A DNA stretch of 64,000 bases from Kuschelorhynchus macadamiae (GCA_030620095.1 JAUTXW010000878.1:248001-312000), one strand, 5' to 3'; numbered from the stretch's first letter, positions 1-11,981 are shown. Made by a program: numbers and translations. Notes: generated from the sequence alone by a model not told the origin.

Positions 1-427
1 GAACATAATCCTTAACAATAATAAAATTTTCCATTTTCAACTGATAAAACTTCAGAACCACGTCTTCACTCTTTCTGTCAGAAAACTAATGAACCGAGCT
101 GGGAGGTGGAGAAGTATTTATATAAGATATACGAATAAATTCGGCAGTCAGTTATATTATTTTACTTTGAAAATAATAATTTGGCCTTAAGACTTGTTTT
201 ATTTCAAGGAAAACTGGTAACAAACTAAGACTTAAACGTATTTTTAAAGATAAATCCTGGTATGAATTGATAAAGTACGAGAAATAACAATTAAGCAAAA
301 TTTGATCGATATCTACACTTGATAATATTTAGTATCCAGAGATAATTTACGATAAAAATACAACTCAGCAAAAACTCGAGCGTTATCACTTAATAGTTTA
401 ATGTATATATAAACAGATAAACAACGG
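1..427. other. Left flank, no gene seen
   Basis: This AT-rich stretch has no convincing open frame and no RNA gene or repeat that I recognise. It ends at the target-site duplication TAGTTAAA (428-435) of the large nested hAT element to its right. Confidence 0.5.
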
Positions 428-604
428 TAGTTAAATAGGGTTGGATGGGCTCATACAAACCGGCCCTGGCAATTGATTTCACTCAGCCCTCTTTAGGGCA
501 CAAAAATTTAAAAAAAAATGTTAAAATAATTTTACTATTTTTTTAATATTTTATATTCATATATTAAACACTATAATATCATTAATATATGTTTTTTTAC
601 AAAC

Positions 605-3260
605 TTAAAAAAAGCTAAAAACACGATACAGAATTCTAATATACAATAGTATGCTTATTATTCGTAGGTTAAAGATTTTTTTTAATAACGAACTTGATGC
701 TACAATTTTATCTATGATCTCATCATTTTCAATCTGACACAATGCCGATTTTTCAATGTTCATTAACATAAATGCCTCCAATAGGTCATCGCTTAATCTA
801 TTTCTTAGACGATTTTTTATGTATTTTAGAACTGAAAATGATCTTTCACATGTTACTTGAGATATTGGTATTTTAAGAAGATACTGATAAGCTAGTGCCA
901 ACATCGGATAAGCTTCTTGATACACGTTATATTTTAATATAACTAATATATTAATAATAATGTAACAACAGATTACACAATATTGGCAATAAGTTTCGGT
1001 AATATTTTTACAAACGTTGTCATTTTTTTCGTCCCCATCGACATTCTCCAATTCCTCTAAGTTATTTAATGGATTAGTTTCATCTTTTCGATTTAAAAGT
1101 TCATTGAGGCTTAGTTTGTATTGATCTTAGTTCTTAATGAAATTTGAAAGTTCTTCAGAAAATTTACCCAAAGTTGCCATTTCGTCAATTTTTTTAATTT
1201 TTGGCAATATATACTGCATCGCATCTTCGGGAAATCCATTAACTTTTAAGTCATTAAAATATTTAGGGTCCAATATAGCAAAATATCTGCATAAATCTCC
1301 ATTTTTTAAAAATCGAGACACCATAGACTCAGTAGCGACGTCGAGAAGAACATTATATGTTCCAACTCGAAACTTATCTTTTTGTGTTTGAGGTTGTTCG
1401 TCAACGGCTTTCTCGTCAAAAAACTTTTTTTTCATTCTGTGACGAAGTTCAGGGAAGTTTTCTTCTATCTCAATATGTTGCAAGTCTCGTTTTTCAAGTT
1501 CAGAAGTTGCCCATGATAAATTCATTTGTAGCGTTTTCTACTTCAGTCATATTTCTCTGCATGGACTTGATTTCCTGAATAGAGTTTTTTACCATAGAGT
1601 TGCAGTTAAGAAGATTCAAGCCCTTTGTTTGTAAATAACGGGATAAATGATCCGTAACTTAAAATATCTTTAAAAATATTTGGCCTAATAGTATATTTTC
1701 ATATTTTACTAAGCCATCTAAAATCACCGAAATTACCGAAAACTTTGCTTAGAGCCACTTCTTTTGCCCACTATCTAGTCTCGCCTATCATTTGAAGTAA
1801 TCGTTTTTGGGGATCATTAGATATTTCACGCCAAACGTCCAATTCGTTTATGCGAGTCTTTGAAAAAAACAGCTAGGGAGTTTAACAAAGTAAATAACCC
1901 TGCTGCTTTAACATGAGATTTCATGATATCGCCAACTACAAGATTTAAAATATGACTGTGTTATTTTCTTCGATCATTTTAGTTGAAAATCCATTATACT
2001 TATTCGCTGCACCTTCAGTAGAATCTACAACACAATTTTTAACTTTCGGTCCATTTTCTTCCAGTACAGTTTTAAGCATCGTGTGGAAACCCTTGCCAGA
2101 GGTATCATGACATGGAATGACTCCTAACAATCTTTTATTAACGTTGCTTTGATAAACGTATTTAAAAAATAAAAAACAAAGATGAATTTTGCCTTACAAA
2201 AATTTAAGTATAACAAAAACTACAAAAATTTAAATATTATAAAACTTTTAAAATATACCTGATTACAACTGAGCATTGATCTGTCACAGAAATGTCTTGT
2301 GTTGTGACAAATTCCACTGAATACATTACTGCCTAGATTATTTCTTTGGATATAATTTCTTTAATTTTTGTAGACATTGCAAAAATTATATTATTAACGG
2401 TAGTTTTGGAAGGTTGTCAAAAAATTACCAACTCGCTGTTTAACTCCGCGACTTTTATATTCCTTGCTTTGATTACCTTATCTAAATGGGTCTTTAAGAT
2501 GATATCATATTTTCCAATCAGCATAATTATCTCCAAAAAATTTCTGTGATCAAGATTTTCATTATCCATTGAATATGTTGATTAATTTGCTCCCTTAAAA
2601 TAAATATGTTCTCTTTGATATTAGTTATAATGTTATTAATTAATATGCACCTTCAATGTGGAATTTTTATGTCGATTGCTGAATCTTTTGTAAATGGGAA
2701 CATAAATCTTGCATGCATGTTTTGTATATACCTAATATTTTTAAAAATCGGAGATACGTGATACCTACTTACCTGAAAGATTTCCCAATAAGTTTTATGA
2801 CATTGATTACCCTGTCTAGGATCTGTTTATCATAACTTCTGAATTATATTTTGTGGTCATATCTTTAAAAAGCAGTTTATCAATAGTTTTGTCGGCAAAA
2901 AATAAGATTGGCAGTTTCTTCCGTGCATATTAAAGTGTTCGTGTTCATTGATACGTTGATGAACATGTCTCCAATCACTCATTCCTTCTGTAAATATATT
3001 TGTTTCATTGGTACCTCAGAAAGCTAAACATACCGAGCAGTATAATTTCCTTTTTATAGTACTGTAGGACAGCCACAATCTACGAGTTTGATGGTGATTT
3101 GATCTTAAAAACACTTTGTTAATATCAAAATCCACTGCGCATTGATCTGTTGGAGTTTGTGGGTGATAGGTAAAAAACTCTTTTAATTCCTGTCGAGATG
3201 GACGGCTAAAAAAATCTATTTTGGTCTTATCATCATCTGTTTGGGAAGATTATACTTAAA
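605..3260 (-). pseudogene. hAT transposase (TTF zinc finger/DUF4371 type), broken
   Basis: Minus-strand translation in several frames gives the usual order of a ZMYM-like hAT transposase. At 3240-3010 there is a TTF-type zinc finger lead (FFSRPSRQELKEFF, then LYCSVCLAF) and at 2990-2920 the WRHVHQRINEHEHF stretch. DUF4371 follows (VTTQDISVTDQCSVVIR near 2320-2255; CVVDSTEGAANKYNGFST at 2010-1960). A central block lies at 1525-1127, and the C-terminal dimerisation domain at 1051-605 contains ISQVTCERSFSVLKYIKNRL. Frameshifts and stops separate every block, so no transposase can be made. The family normally cuts and pastes DNA and leaves 8-base duplications. Confidence 0.85.
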
Positions 3261-3479
3261 TGTTTGTCTTTATGTAAACACTTGCTAATGGTTGAGGAAT
3301 ATCCTATTAAATTTACCTCTTGCGATGGTACAGCTATTTTTAAACTAGCAACTGAAACACTGTCAGGTTGATTTTCTGTAGAGGTGTCTGAATCTGAACA
3401 TTGAGTTTAATTACCTGAAAGTTTCAATTCTAGTAAGATTTCAAAAAAAAAAACGACAAAAACAGGAGAAGTTGTTAAT

Positions 3480-3487
3480 GATTGAAG
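3480..3487. repeat. Left target-site duplication of hAT element B
   Basis: GATTGAAG here matches GATTGAGG at 19045-19052 in seven of eight bases. The two copies flank the CAGGG tips of element B exactly. Confidence 0.7.
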
Positions 3488-3837
3488 CAGGGTCTGACCT
3501 ATATGGGCTGCAACCTAGGGCTTCCGAGTTCTAGAGACCGTGGATTCTTGTTGCAAACAACAAACAAAATTAAATAAATTTAAAAAATATGTCTTAATAC
3601 AAGCTGTAATTTATAAACTATTGAAATAAATATTAAAAAATAATTTGAAAATGTTCTTAAAAGCTTAAGGCTTTATTTTAAGTAAAATGTCGTGTCACGT
3701 ATTAAGGTTTAAAGGAAATGTTCAAATTTCTACAAGTTCTGTGTTTGTGAAAGTTTAATCATTTTTTTAACTTTCAGTTTAATAGTTTGTAAAAAATTCT
3801 TTAAAAAGAAATGTTTTACATTTATATGGATATAATT

Positions 3838-4112
3838 AATTCACGATTAGACAATGAACTATTGTGTCATCAAATGGGTTTATGTATGTTCAACTGATTC
3901 CAGTGAATTTCGGTGACGGAAAATGTTTTGTACTTTTTAGCATTATTTGTTACGCACCCTGTGTAGGACATTCACGATTAGGTACCATGAAATTGCATTG
4001 TCATCGAATTCGTATATGTATATTAAATCTCAGTTAATTCCGATAACGCGAACTATTTTTTAGGTTTATTGCATTTTATTTTTTTAGCATTTTTTTTACA
4101 CCCTCAATAAGA
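3838..4112. repeat. Degenerate tandem duplication, unit about 135 bases
   Basis: Two successive units begin TTCACGATTAG (about 3839 and 3970). They share TGTCATC, a TATGTAT stretch, AATTTCGGTGACG/AATTCCGATAACG and TTTTTAGCATT, and end in a TTACACCCT-like motif. They lie in the part belonging to hAT-like element B and show no coding potential. Confidence 0.6.
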
Positions 4113-4699
4113 AATTCGATTGAACACAATAATATTAATATGTATTGTCTTCTGGTTTATGTAAGAATACCAAATTGCAGCAAATTAAAGTTTAAAAGTT
4201 ACTTGCAAGATTTGACCCAAACATAAATACTAAATAACTAACTAACATAGAAGTGAATAATTACGAAATTGTAGTGGCGGATTCATGGTTTAAAACTATT
4301 TTTTGGGTTTTTCGCCTTATAAAATTGAAAAAAATCGTAGAAGTGAAGTTAAATAAAAACTAAAAAAAATGCATACAATCAAAATTAGCAGTACAAAAGT
4401 ACGAATATTTTTTTAAGAAATTTTGTAATTTTTTTACTTATTATGGTCATTTATTAATACTATATGGCTTTAATTTTTTTTGTTCATTACGAAAGGTTAG
4501 GTAAGTACAAGATCTGTTAAATTCTTTTACATTTTGCAATATTAGCTGGCTTGTATTGGTAGTGCGTATTTTCCCCTAAACTACACCGGCCCAAACAGTT
4601 AGTGGACCGAAACTTCACTGGCCCTAACAGTCGAAATCCCGACAGATTGGAATGTGTGGAATGCGGCGCTAGCCCGACACTTTAAATACCGAATTAACG

Positions 4700-7252
4700 A
4701 GCTACGCTACTGGCTAAAAATTCTTTAAATAAGCCTGCTGTGTTGTCAAGTTTTATTGATAAAAATAAATATATTATTTTTATTGCTAATCAAAACCACA
4801 CCATGAACAAATAGTGTTAGCGTATTTGCTTGCATTTTAACTTTGAAGTGAAAATATTTTGACTGTTTTTGTTTTGTTTATTATAAAGCATTTGTTTATC
4901 ACAGGATAATTTCTATTTAATGGAATAATGGAGATTGAATATTGGAAAAAAAAAATATTGTTGGAAAGCCCAGGAAGAGGTTATTGCTTGTTTGTATTGA
5001 GAACCTTTTTAACCTTCTACTTTTAAAGTGGGTATGTTTATTTTAGAATAGTGTGAATATGGTATAAAGTTGCAACCATTTCAGTTTTTGGACTCTTACA
5101 CTCAGATAATCTTATTTGTTAGTATATAGGATTGAGTCTTATTAATGTGGTTGTTGTTCCCTACCTAAAGATAAAACAAAGTTTTACACAAAAGACCATA
5201 TAAAAATCCACAAAAGCCTTGAAGCTTGAACATATATCTTTTAACTAAATTGTTTTGTGAGCTTTTTGAGACATAATTTCAACATTCAGTTTTTTTAATG
5301 TTTAATTTTCTATCCTGATCCTAAGCAAATACCTAATCTAAAAATCAGTTTTTACATAGGTGATTAGTGTTTTATAAGATTGTTAATGATTTTATCTAAG
5401 CTTGTTATTCATGCAGGTACTTTATTAATTATAATTTGTTTTAGGACCAATGCAAGTCTTCTTGATGTTTGATATAGGTATCGTGGACAAGGCTTAGGAA
5501 GTTAGTTCTGCTCATATGTGCATTGCAGATAGTAGTGACGTGTATATTATAGTAATACTTGAGTACTCTTTGTTGCCCTGTTTGCATAGGAAGAAAGAAA
5601 AGTCTTTAGTTACGTGTATTGATCCGAGTGTCATATAGCCCCAATTATAGCGCATTCCATCAATGTAATAATTGGGCCTCTTTGTTATATGGAAGCTTCA
5701 AATTCTGCACCTTTAAATTTACTAAATATGCTTGTCACATAAAGTGGTTCATTTATAATTACTGTTGCTGAGAAAGTGTGTAGTTTGGGAAAAAGATGCA
5801 CCATATGATAAATGTAGTGTCAACTTTATTTTTAATTCTATGTTAAATAAATTTTTTTATTGCTGTAAAGTATATCACATATTTTGTATATTGATTAAAG
5901 ACATATAGCAAAAGTGGATTAGAAATTTGAATAATTTTTGCCCATATTTTAAAAATATTAACGGTGGCCTATTTATATATTTTCTCCAGTTGATATACAC
6001 AATTCAGTAATAAGTTAATTTAGTAAGTATGCCAGATATCGCACAGCACACCTTCAATTTTTTTAAAATCTAAGCATGGTTTAAGAAAAGTTAGGTAGAT
6101 GATATAATTATAAATGACAAGTCAATTACATCAATTAACTTTTATAGCCTAATCTTATAGAATTTCCTAAAAATATTACATCTTATAGTTGACTTTACCA
6201 TATGTTGGGAACTGGCTGCCAAACTTATAAGAGTGTGTATAAACCAGTAAAAAGGTATCCTACAATAGCTTTCTATATAGATTCTAGCATATCACAATTA
6301 TCAACTGTACATTAAGGTATTATATTATAAGGCTAATAATACTTAAGGTTGAGACAGTGTTTCAAGAGGGATAGACATTGGCTGAAAGCATTATCCCTTA
6401 TAATACCTGTAGTGCTTTGTTTAATGTCTGACTAAGTAAAATATGTTTTAATTGAGAAAAATCTAGTTTAAACAATATCTTATTTAACTGACTTAATGTC
6501 ATTATTTGTCAAAATAAACTCATAATAAATGGTGCCAAGGATATATAACCAAATCCCATTGGAATTTAATAACAAGGCATATTATATAATTATACAAAAA
6601 TCTTGAATTTTGATTGATCATAAATTAAACCTCCATTTAACTTTTTTGTTGAAAGAGGTAGAAAAAATTGGTAAATGCAGAAGTCGTAGTAGTAGTAGTA
6701 GAGAAAACATAACACCGATATGAATAACTTGCCTCTTATGACATGGTTTTTCTCAATTGTCTTTAAAGGTAAAGGTATCAAACCTATCATCTTTATTTAA
6801 TGGACATATAATAACATAGGTGTCCCATAAAAAAATAGAGGGTTGAAGTTATAATCAATATTCCTGTACATTATTAGATGATAATTGATCATTTTAGATG
6901 GTAAAAATACTATTTGTTTGCCTGTCGTTGTTATTATATTTTATTGATGGTAAAAGTATTTCTGATACAACCTGTCTTCAATTTTAATTGTCACGGTTTT
7001 AATATGATAATTTTAGAATGATGCACATACAGATATCGACCATGGTATATGAGTATGTTATATTATTATCCTTTATTTAAATTTTGCTAGTTTACAAATT
7101 TACAATGTTTGTATTTATTTAATATATTATATAAACAAAAAAAACATAATTTTACAACAAGAAAATACACTTAATACTCACTTATAGAAAACTAGCTGTA
7201 TTCACTGTCAACATTTAAAATGATCAGTAAAATTGAACTTTGTGACATTAAG
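4700..7252. other. Interior of element C, no gene recognised
   Basis: This AT-rich sequence has only short accidental frames. The codon-like CTACTACTAC run near 6685-6700 is a small trinucleotide tract. Nothing links it to a known protein family. Confidence 0.4.
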
Positions 7253-7447
7253 AATTAAGGATTAAACGACTTACCTGTAAGGAAGTTCAATCCAAATTAT
7301 ACGAGATTGGTCACATCCGAATAGAACACCCTGTAGTTACACTTCTTATGCTGTTGACAACGCAATTTTAGAGAGATAAGAGATGAATCATAGGTACCTG
7401 CACCGACCCGGCAGATGTTAACTCACATAAACATCATTATACTTCTT
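7253..7447. repeat. DIRS left terminal region with inverted terminal repeat
   Basis: Positions 7305-7447 are the inverted copy of 12105-12247, by eye near-perfect over 143 bases. The outer 52 bases (7253-7304) are unique to this end and reappear inverted in the internal complementary region. On the coding strand this is the 3' end of the element. Confidence 0.9.
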
Positions 7448-7494
7448 AATATTCTAGGATCGCCTGGGCCGGGACAAGAACCTAGGGAGGGCGT

Positions 7495-7605
7495 CTATTC
7501 GGATGTGACCAATCTCGTATAATTTGGATTGAACTTCCTTACAGGTAAGTCGTTTAATCCTTAATTATACTTCGATTGGTCACATCCGAATAGAACACCC
7601 TGTAG
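7495..7605. repeat. DIRS internal complementary region
   Basis: The segment 7495-7566 is the perfect reverse complement of the left tip (7253-7323). The segment 7564-7605 is the reverse complement of the right tip (about 12216-12256). The two halves meet at AATT, so this region templates the junction of a circular intermediate. It lies just inside the repeat at the 3' end of the coding strand, the normal DIRS position. Confidence 0.9.
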
Positions 7606-7842
7606 ATGTTTAGAGAATGTGGCGATCCTTTACTAGCAAACTAAAACATATGTGTCAAATAATGTTTTATTTATTTATTATATATTTTTATTTGTTATGC
7701 ATTATCAAACTGCTTAACCTAATAATAATAGTAAAACTATCATGATAAATATATGAGAAGATATTTTAAACAAAAGAACAAAACCCTACTAAACTAATTA
7801 TAATTCTTAACATAGTTTTAACAAACTAACTTTAAAACTACA

Positions 7843-8841
7843 CTAAATTTTCTTTGGATTATATATTTGTTTTATATAATTTGCAAAATAATCTTTTGAA
7901 CATAGTGGTTTGTTATAAAATTTATTGAATGTTTCGCTTCTTTGCGACCACCCCGCAGCATCTTTAATGCTGTCCACCGAAGTGCCTGCCCTAAGGGCTG
8001 CCGAAGACGCTGCACTTCTGGTGCTATGCGCTTTATATTTTTGAACGTCAATTCCCGAATTTTCTAACCCTTTTTTAATCCAGCGACTTAGTGTTTGAGT
8101 TGTTGCGGGTCTATAGGGCTTTTTGATGGTTAAAATAAGAATATCTTGACTTCCCCTTACAGATTTTGTCTTTTCGATGTAATACAAGATGACAGATGCA
8201 ATGCAAAGTTGTTTATTTTCTATGAAGTATGGGAATTTTAAATGGGGTTGGGCCCTCTTTGGCCCAGAAGTTTTCAAAATGTCTGAAAATTTTATCTCAA
8301 CCCCTTCGTCAAAAATCTGAATATTACTAATTTTAATCTTTGAGAATGTTTGTACTCGCTGTGCCGAGCAAAGCGCTAGGAGCAAAATCATTTTTATTGT
8401 TAAATTTTCTAAAGTTATGTTATCTGATATTTTTAATGAGCTTATGTAATTTAATACGGGTTCTGGGTCCCACGTTTCTTTATACTTAGGAAATTGAAGC
8501 CGTAGGTTAAATACTCCCCTCATAAATCTTACAACAACTTCTGATTTACCCGATTTACTTATTAGATTTAGTGCAGATCTATGTGTATTGAGGGTTGAGT
8601 ATAGCGCTCCATTTGAAAATTCGGTTTTTAAAAACGATAAAATAGTATCTATGCTAGGGTGAAACATTTTTTGAATATTACCATCACAAAATAGCCACCA
8701 TTTAGAATATGTTGAATTGTATTGTTTTAAGGTATTTTTGCTTAGGGACGCTAGCATGACATCCATAGTCTCTTCTGGAATATTTTGCTTGCCGTAGGCG
8801 AGCCTGATAAAACTGCAGCACCCAGGGTAAGTTGTTTCCAA
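7843..8841 (-). CDS. DIRS tyrosine recombinase
   Basis: The 332-residue protein is a tyrosine recombinase that would insert the circular DNA copy of the element in the nucleus. The catalytic set is complete: R162 (in CSAQRVQTF), H272 and R275 (AHSTRSAA), W298 (AAGWSQRS) and the nucleophile Y309 (FNKFYNKPL). The N-terminal 110 residues look like the SAM-like core-binding domain (NTLKQYNSTYSKWWLFC). The frame starts within the end of the RT gene and overlaps it by 91 bases in another frame. That is normal for DIRS and suggests reinitiation or frameshifting. No stop or frameshift is visible. I am sure of the family; activity is inferred. Confidence 0.93.
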   Translation of the reverse strand: METTYPGCCSFIRLAYGKQNIPEETMDVMLASLSKNTLKQYNSTYSKWWLFCDGNIQKMFHPSIDTILSFLKTEFSNGALYSTLNTHRSALNLISKSGKSEVVVRFMRGVFNLRLQFPKYKETWDPEPVLNYISSLKISDNITLENLTIKMILLLALCSAQRVQTFSKIKISNIQIFDEGVEIKFSDILKTSGPKRAQPHLKFPYFIENKQLCIASVILYYIEKTKSVRGSQDILILTIKKPYRPATTQTLSRWIKKGLENSGIDVQKYKAHSTRSAASSAALRAGTSVDSIKDAAGWSQRSETFNKFYNKPLCSKDYFANYIKQIYNPKKI

Positions 8842-10766
8842 ATTGGATGGGGTTCGCTAAAAGGAGATAAAAGTAAATTAATTCGAGGTTGCAAGATAAT
8901 AACCTCTGAAGAAATCATAGATTCCAGTTTTGGAAACCACGGCTGAGATTTCCATATTGGATATACTACTAAGCAACATGCTTTGTCAGTTTCTATTTTA
9001 TTTAATACTTTTGGCAGCAAGGAGAAAGGTGGAAATACATAGCCTTCTAAGTTTTTCCAATTTATAGTGAAAGCGTCTACTGCTATAGATTCTGGATCGG
9101 GAAACCAAGATACGAATTTATTGCATTTTTTATTTAAATAAGTGGCAAATAAGTCAATTTTGGGAACGCCCAATCTTGTTGTTATTTCTGCAAACGCTCG
9201 GCTGTCAAGCGAATATTCGGTATCTATATTTTTACACCTTGAGTTTTTGTCTGCAATTACATTTTCCAAGGTATTTATATATGTCGCGAAAACAAATATA
9301 TTACGTTTTTCGCACCACTGCCACAACCTCTTAGCCGCGTAATTAAGTTTTCTATATTTAATGCTCCCCATTCTATTTATTACTGATATGGCAGTTTTGT
9401 TATCTATTTTCAACAAAATGTGATAGTTTTTAAAATTTTTGGCAAATGATTTTAGACCATAGAAAGCGGCAATAAGTTCTAGCACATTTATATGGTTCTT
9501 CCCTTCTTCCAACTGCCAAAACCCTTTTGCTTCCAGACCGTTACAGAAAGAGCCCCACCCACTTCTGGATGCATCTGAGTATATAGTACATTTATAATGA
9601 GGTAATTTTATGTTTTGTTGTGCATCGTCAATATTATTTAACCACCATATAAAATCTGTTCGTAAATAGGAAGAAATGTTCATTAATTTATTGTAGTCTT
9701 CATTATTTGCTTTTAAAAATTTATATTTTTCTCTTTCAAAGGATTTTATATATAACCACCCATATTTTACTACAGGGCAAATTGCCACCAATGTTCCTAC
9801 AAATTGAGAAAATTCCCTAATTTTTATTTTCCTAACGAGCATTATTTTGTGAATAAAATTTTTTATTTTACATTTTTTCTCTTCAGGTATTTTTATTTTC
9901 ATACTTTGTGTATTTAAAAGGTAGCCCAAAAATTTTTGTTCATGTGCAGGAATCAAATTACTCTTTTCTAAATTAATAAAGAAACCTAATTTTGTTAAAA
10001 GATCATTGGTTTCTGTTATATTTTGAATACAGCCTTGAAAATCCTTACTTATTAGCAAAAAATCATCTAAATACGTAACTGATAAAAATTGTTTATGACG
10101 TAGTTGTGAAAAAACAGGTTTCAATAGCTTTGTAAATACATAAGGGGCTGTACATAACCCGAACGGCAGGCATTGAAATTCATATATATGCTGCAAAAAT
10201 TTAAACCTTAAGTATTTCTTATGTTTATTATAGACCGAGATAAGAAAATACGCATCTTTAAGATCTATCGAAGCAAGATAACAGTTTTTAGTAATGAGGT
10301 TTTTTGCCGTTCGAATATCTTCAAGTTTGAAGTGAGAAACACTGATAAATCTATTTAATTTTTTCAGATTTAAAATAAATCTATAGTCGCCATTACTTTT
10401 TTGCCTCAGAAAAAAAGAAGACAAAAACTGGTCTTTACAACTATCGACAATTTTAATTGCTCCTATGTCTAAAAGATTTCGTACACTTTCCGAATAAAGT
10501 TTTATTTCTTTTTTATTAAGTATTTTATCTTTAGGAACCTTGACCTGATATGGTTTGCAGATAAACGGGATTTTATAACCCATTACCCAATCCAATATAA
10601 TTTTATTATTGGTTATTTCTTTGCACTGGTTAAGAAAATACTTTATTCTTCCAGCGTATTTGAAATCTCTATTTACCTCTAACGTTTTTTCCAGTCCCTC
10701 CTGTATTTTCTCGAGTCCTTGTAGTTTTTGTTCCATTTGGGTTTGTTTTGGTACTTGCCCTTCCAT
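8751..10766 (-). CDS. DIRS reverse transcriptase/RNase H/methyltransferase-like polyprotein
   Basis: The 671-residue protein copies the element RNA into DNA. The reverse transcriptase spans about residues 95-285: D168 in SIDLKDAYF and the YLDD box at 232-235, the YxDD form usual in DIRS. The RNase H follows at about 393-510 with D398 (YSDASRSGWG), E430 (NVLELIAAF), D455 (KIDNKTAI) and D506 (VIADKNSR), so all four acidic residues are present. Residues 530-615 (KIDLFATYLNKKCNKFVSW, then YVFPPFSLL) form the conserved block after RNase H that the DIRS literature describes as related to N6-adenine methyltransferases. The open frame is continuous. It overlaps gag by 88 bases and the recombinase by 91. 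Confidence 0.93.
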   Translation of the reverse strand: MEGQVPKQTQMEQKLQGLEKIQEGLEKTLEVNRDFKYAGRIKYFLNQCKEITNNKIILDWVMGYKIPFICKPYQVKVPKDKILNKKEIKLYSESVRNLLDIGAIKIVDSCKDQFLSSFFLRQKSNGDYRFILNLKKLNRFISVSHFKLEDIRTAKNLITKNCYLASIDLKDAYFLISVYNKHKKYLRFKFLQHIYEFQCLPFGLCTAPYVFTKLLKPVFSQLRHKQFLSVTYLDDFLLISKDFQGCIQNITETNDLLTKLGFFINLEKSNLIPAHEQKFLGYLLNTQSMKIKIPEEKKCKIKNFIHKIMLVRKIKIREFSQFVGTLVAICPVVKYGWLYIKSFEREKYKFLKANNEDYNKLMNISSYLRTDFIWWLNNIDDAQQNIKLPHYKCTIYSDASRSGWGSFCNGLEAKGFWQLEEGKNHINVLELIAAFYGLKSFAKNFKNYHILLKIDNKTAISVINRMGSIKYRKLNYAAKRLWQWCEKRNIFVFATYINTLENVIADKNSRCKNIDTEYSLDSRAFAEITTRLGVPKIDLFATYLNKKCNKFVSWFPDPESIAVDAFTINWKNLEGYVFPPFSLLPKVLNKIETDKACCLVVYPIWKSQPWFPKLESMISSEVIILQPRINLLLSPFSEPHPIWKQLTLGAAVLSGSPTASKIFQKRLWMSC

Positions 10767-11383
10767 CTTGTTTTTGATGTTCTGGTTTTGAAGTTTTTTG
10801 ACGTTGACGAACCTGCTTGCAGTTCTCTTGCGGTATTTTCAAAGGCCTTCACATTTTTGCATTTCTCGGCAAAATCTTTGCCGAAAAGGAAATTATCGGG
10901 AATTTGTTCAGCCGCTATTTTTTGAATTTTGGAATTAAAATGGGGATTCAGCTGAAATTTTCTGTGTTTGGATATCTTGTTGTGAACGTAACACAAAATC
11001 TTTCCTGCTTCCGCAAGATTTGTTGGGTTTGCGATTTGCTCTTTTTGCCCCGAGTTGCTCATTTTAATCAAAACATCAAGGGTACTTCCCAGGGCAGCCA
11101 AGCCTTTACCCAACACTTCCTGTAATTCTTGAAGAAAATTATCTTTTTTCTGTTCGGTAGGCGGGAGCATTGCCTTTACCTCCGGATTTAGCTCAGGAGC
11201 CTGAAGGGATACACAATTGGACGGAACTCGCCACTTTTCCAGTAGCTGGGATTTCGATTCTTTGTCAATCCCTTGTGTTAGATAGTTTTCCCATCTATTC
11301 ACTATTTCTTCAGAGAGTTCTGGACCCAATGTGTTTTTATCCGAGGGATCAGCACCCAAAATACTATTAAGGACTTTCGCCAC
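10679..11383 (-). CDS. DIRS gag-like protein
   Basis: The 234-residue frame lies directly upstream of the RT gene, where DIRS elements carry gag. It has a helical, charged middle and a very basic tail (repeated K/R with tryptophans and tyrosines, residues 185-234) that could bind nucleic acid. There is no CCHC zinc knuckle, which is usual for DIRS gag. The listed first codon is GTG, and the frame is open only to 11395 before a TGA. The true N-terminus is therefore probably supplied by splicing from an upstream exon (see 11888-11981) or lost to a frameshift. The assignment rests mainly on position and composition. Confidence 0.7.
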   Translation of the reverse strand: MAKVLNSILGADPSDKNTLGPELSEEIVNRWENYLTQGIDKESKSQLLEKWRVPSNCVSLQAPELNPEVKAMLPPTEQKKDNFLQELQEVLGKGLAALGSTLDVLIKMSNSGQKEQIANPTNLAEAGKILCYVHNKISKHRKFQLNPHFNSKIQKIAAEQIPDNFLFGKDFAEKCKNVKAFENTARELQAGSSTSKNFKTRTSKTRWKGKYQNKPKWNKNYKDSRKYRRDWKKR

Positions 11384-11887
11384 TGCTGTGGTCTCTCATA
11401 CTACAATCACTGCTGTTATCACTAGTAGTGCTAGTGCTAATTGATGAATCTGACTCTTCGCCTGAAATCATAAAAAAAAAACCCCGGCGTTAGTCCCGAA
11501 GAGACTAACTCTCTTACTGGTTTATGAATGCCCATAATATGTAGAATAACATTAGGGGAATATAATATAACAGTAATTAGATAATATACTATTGTATTGA
11601 GACACATGGCGGGCATAAGTCAAGGACTATGCTGGGTTTGGGCAGTTCTTTAGTAAGCCAAACAATTCAAGGAAAATTGTTTATAATCAGCTTATTTTAA
11701 TAATATAAAACCCAAATGTTTCATATCGATGTATCAACTGTAATGTTGACCACTTATTTAGTCTACAAAGTAGACAACCCATGCCAAAAATATTAGCCAA
11801 TGGCATAATATTTGTCTCTCCCCTTCTTTTTCTCCGTCTTGGCACCACTGTTAAATTAATTTTAAAAGAAAAATTATTTTACTTACT

Positions 11888-11981
11888 TGATTCAAGTTCA
11901 TTAAGGCGTTGCTGAAGTTTTTTCATCTTCTTTTTGATAGAACCCAGTTCTTTTCCCTTCCTTTTGTGGGTTTTTCCCATT
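11888..11981 (-). CDS. Possible first exon of DIRS gag (short basic coiled-coil peptide)
   Basis: On the minus strand an ATG at 11981 opens a frame of about 31 codons rich in K, E, L and Q (GSIKKKMKKLQQRLNELE), which looks like a coiled coil. It runs straight into a consensus splice donor, AAGTAAGT. Acceptor-like CAG sites near 11390 would join it in phase to the gag frame. A second acceptor (TTTCAG, about 11458) leads to a serine/aspartate-rich frame that stops after about 35 codons. The splicing is inferred, not seen. Confidence 0.4.

Noticed and set aside
9142..9342. Plus-strand frames within the DIRS genes (also 10609-11370)
   Set aside because: They are antisense shadows of the intact RT and gag frames.
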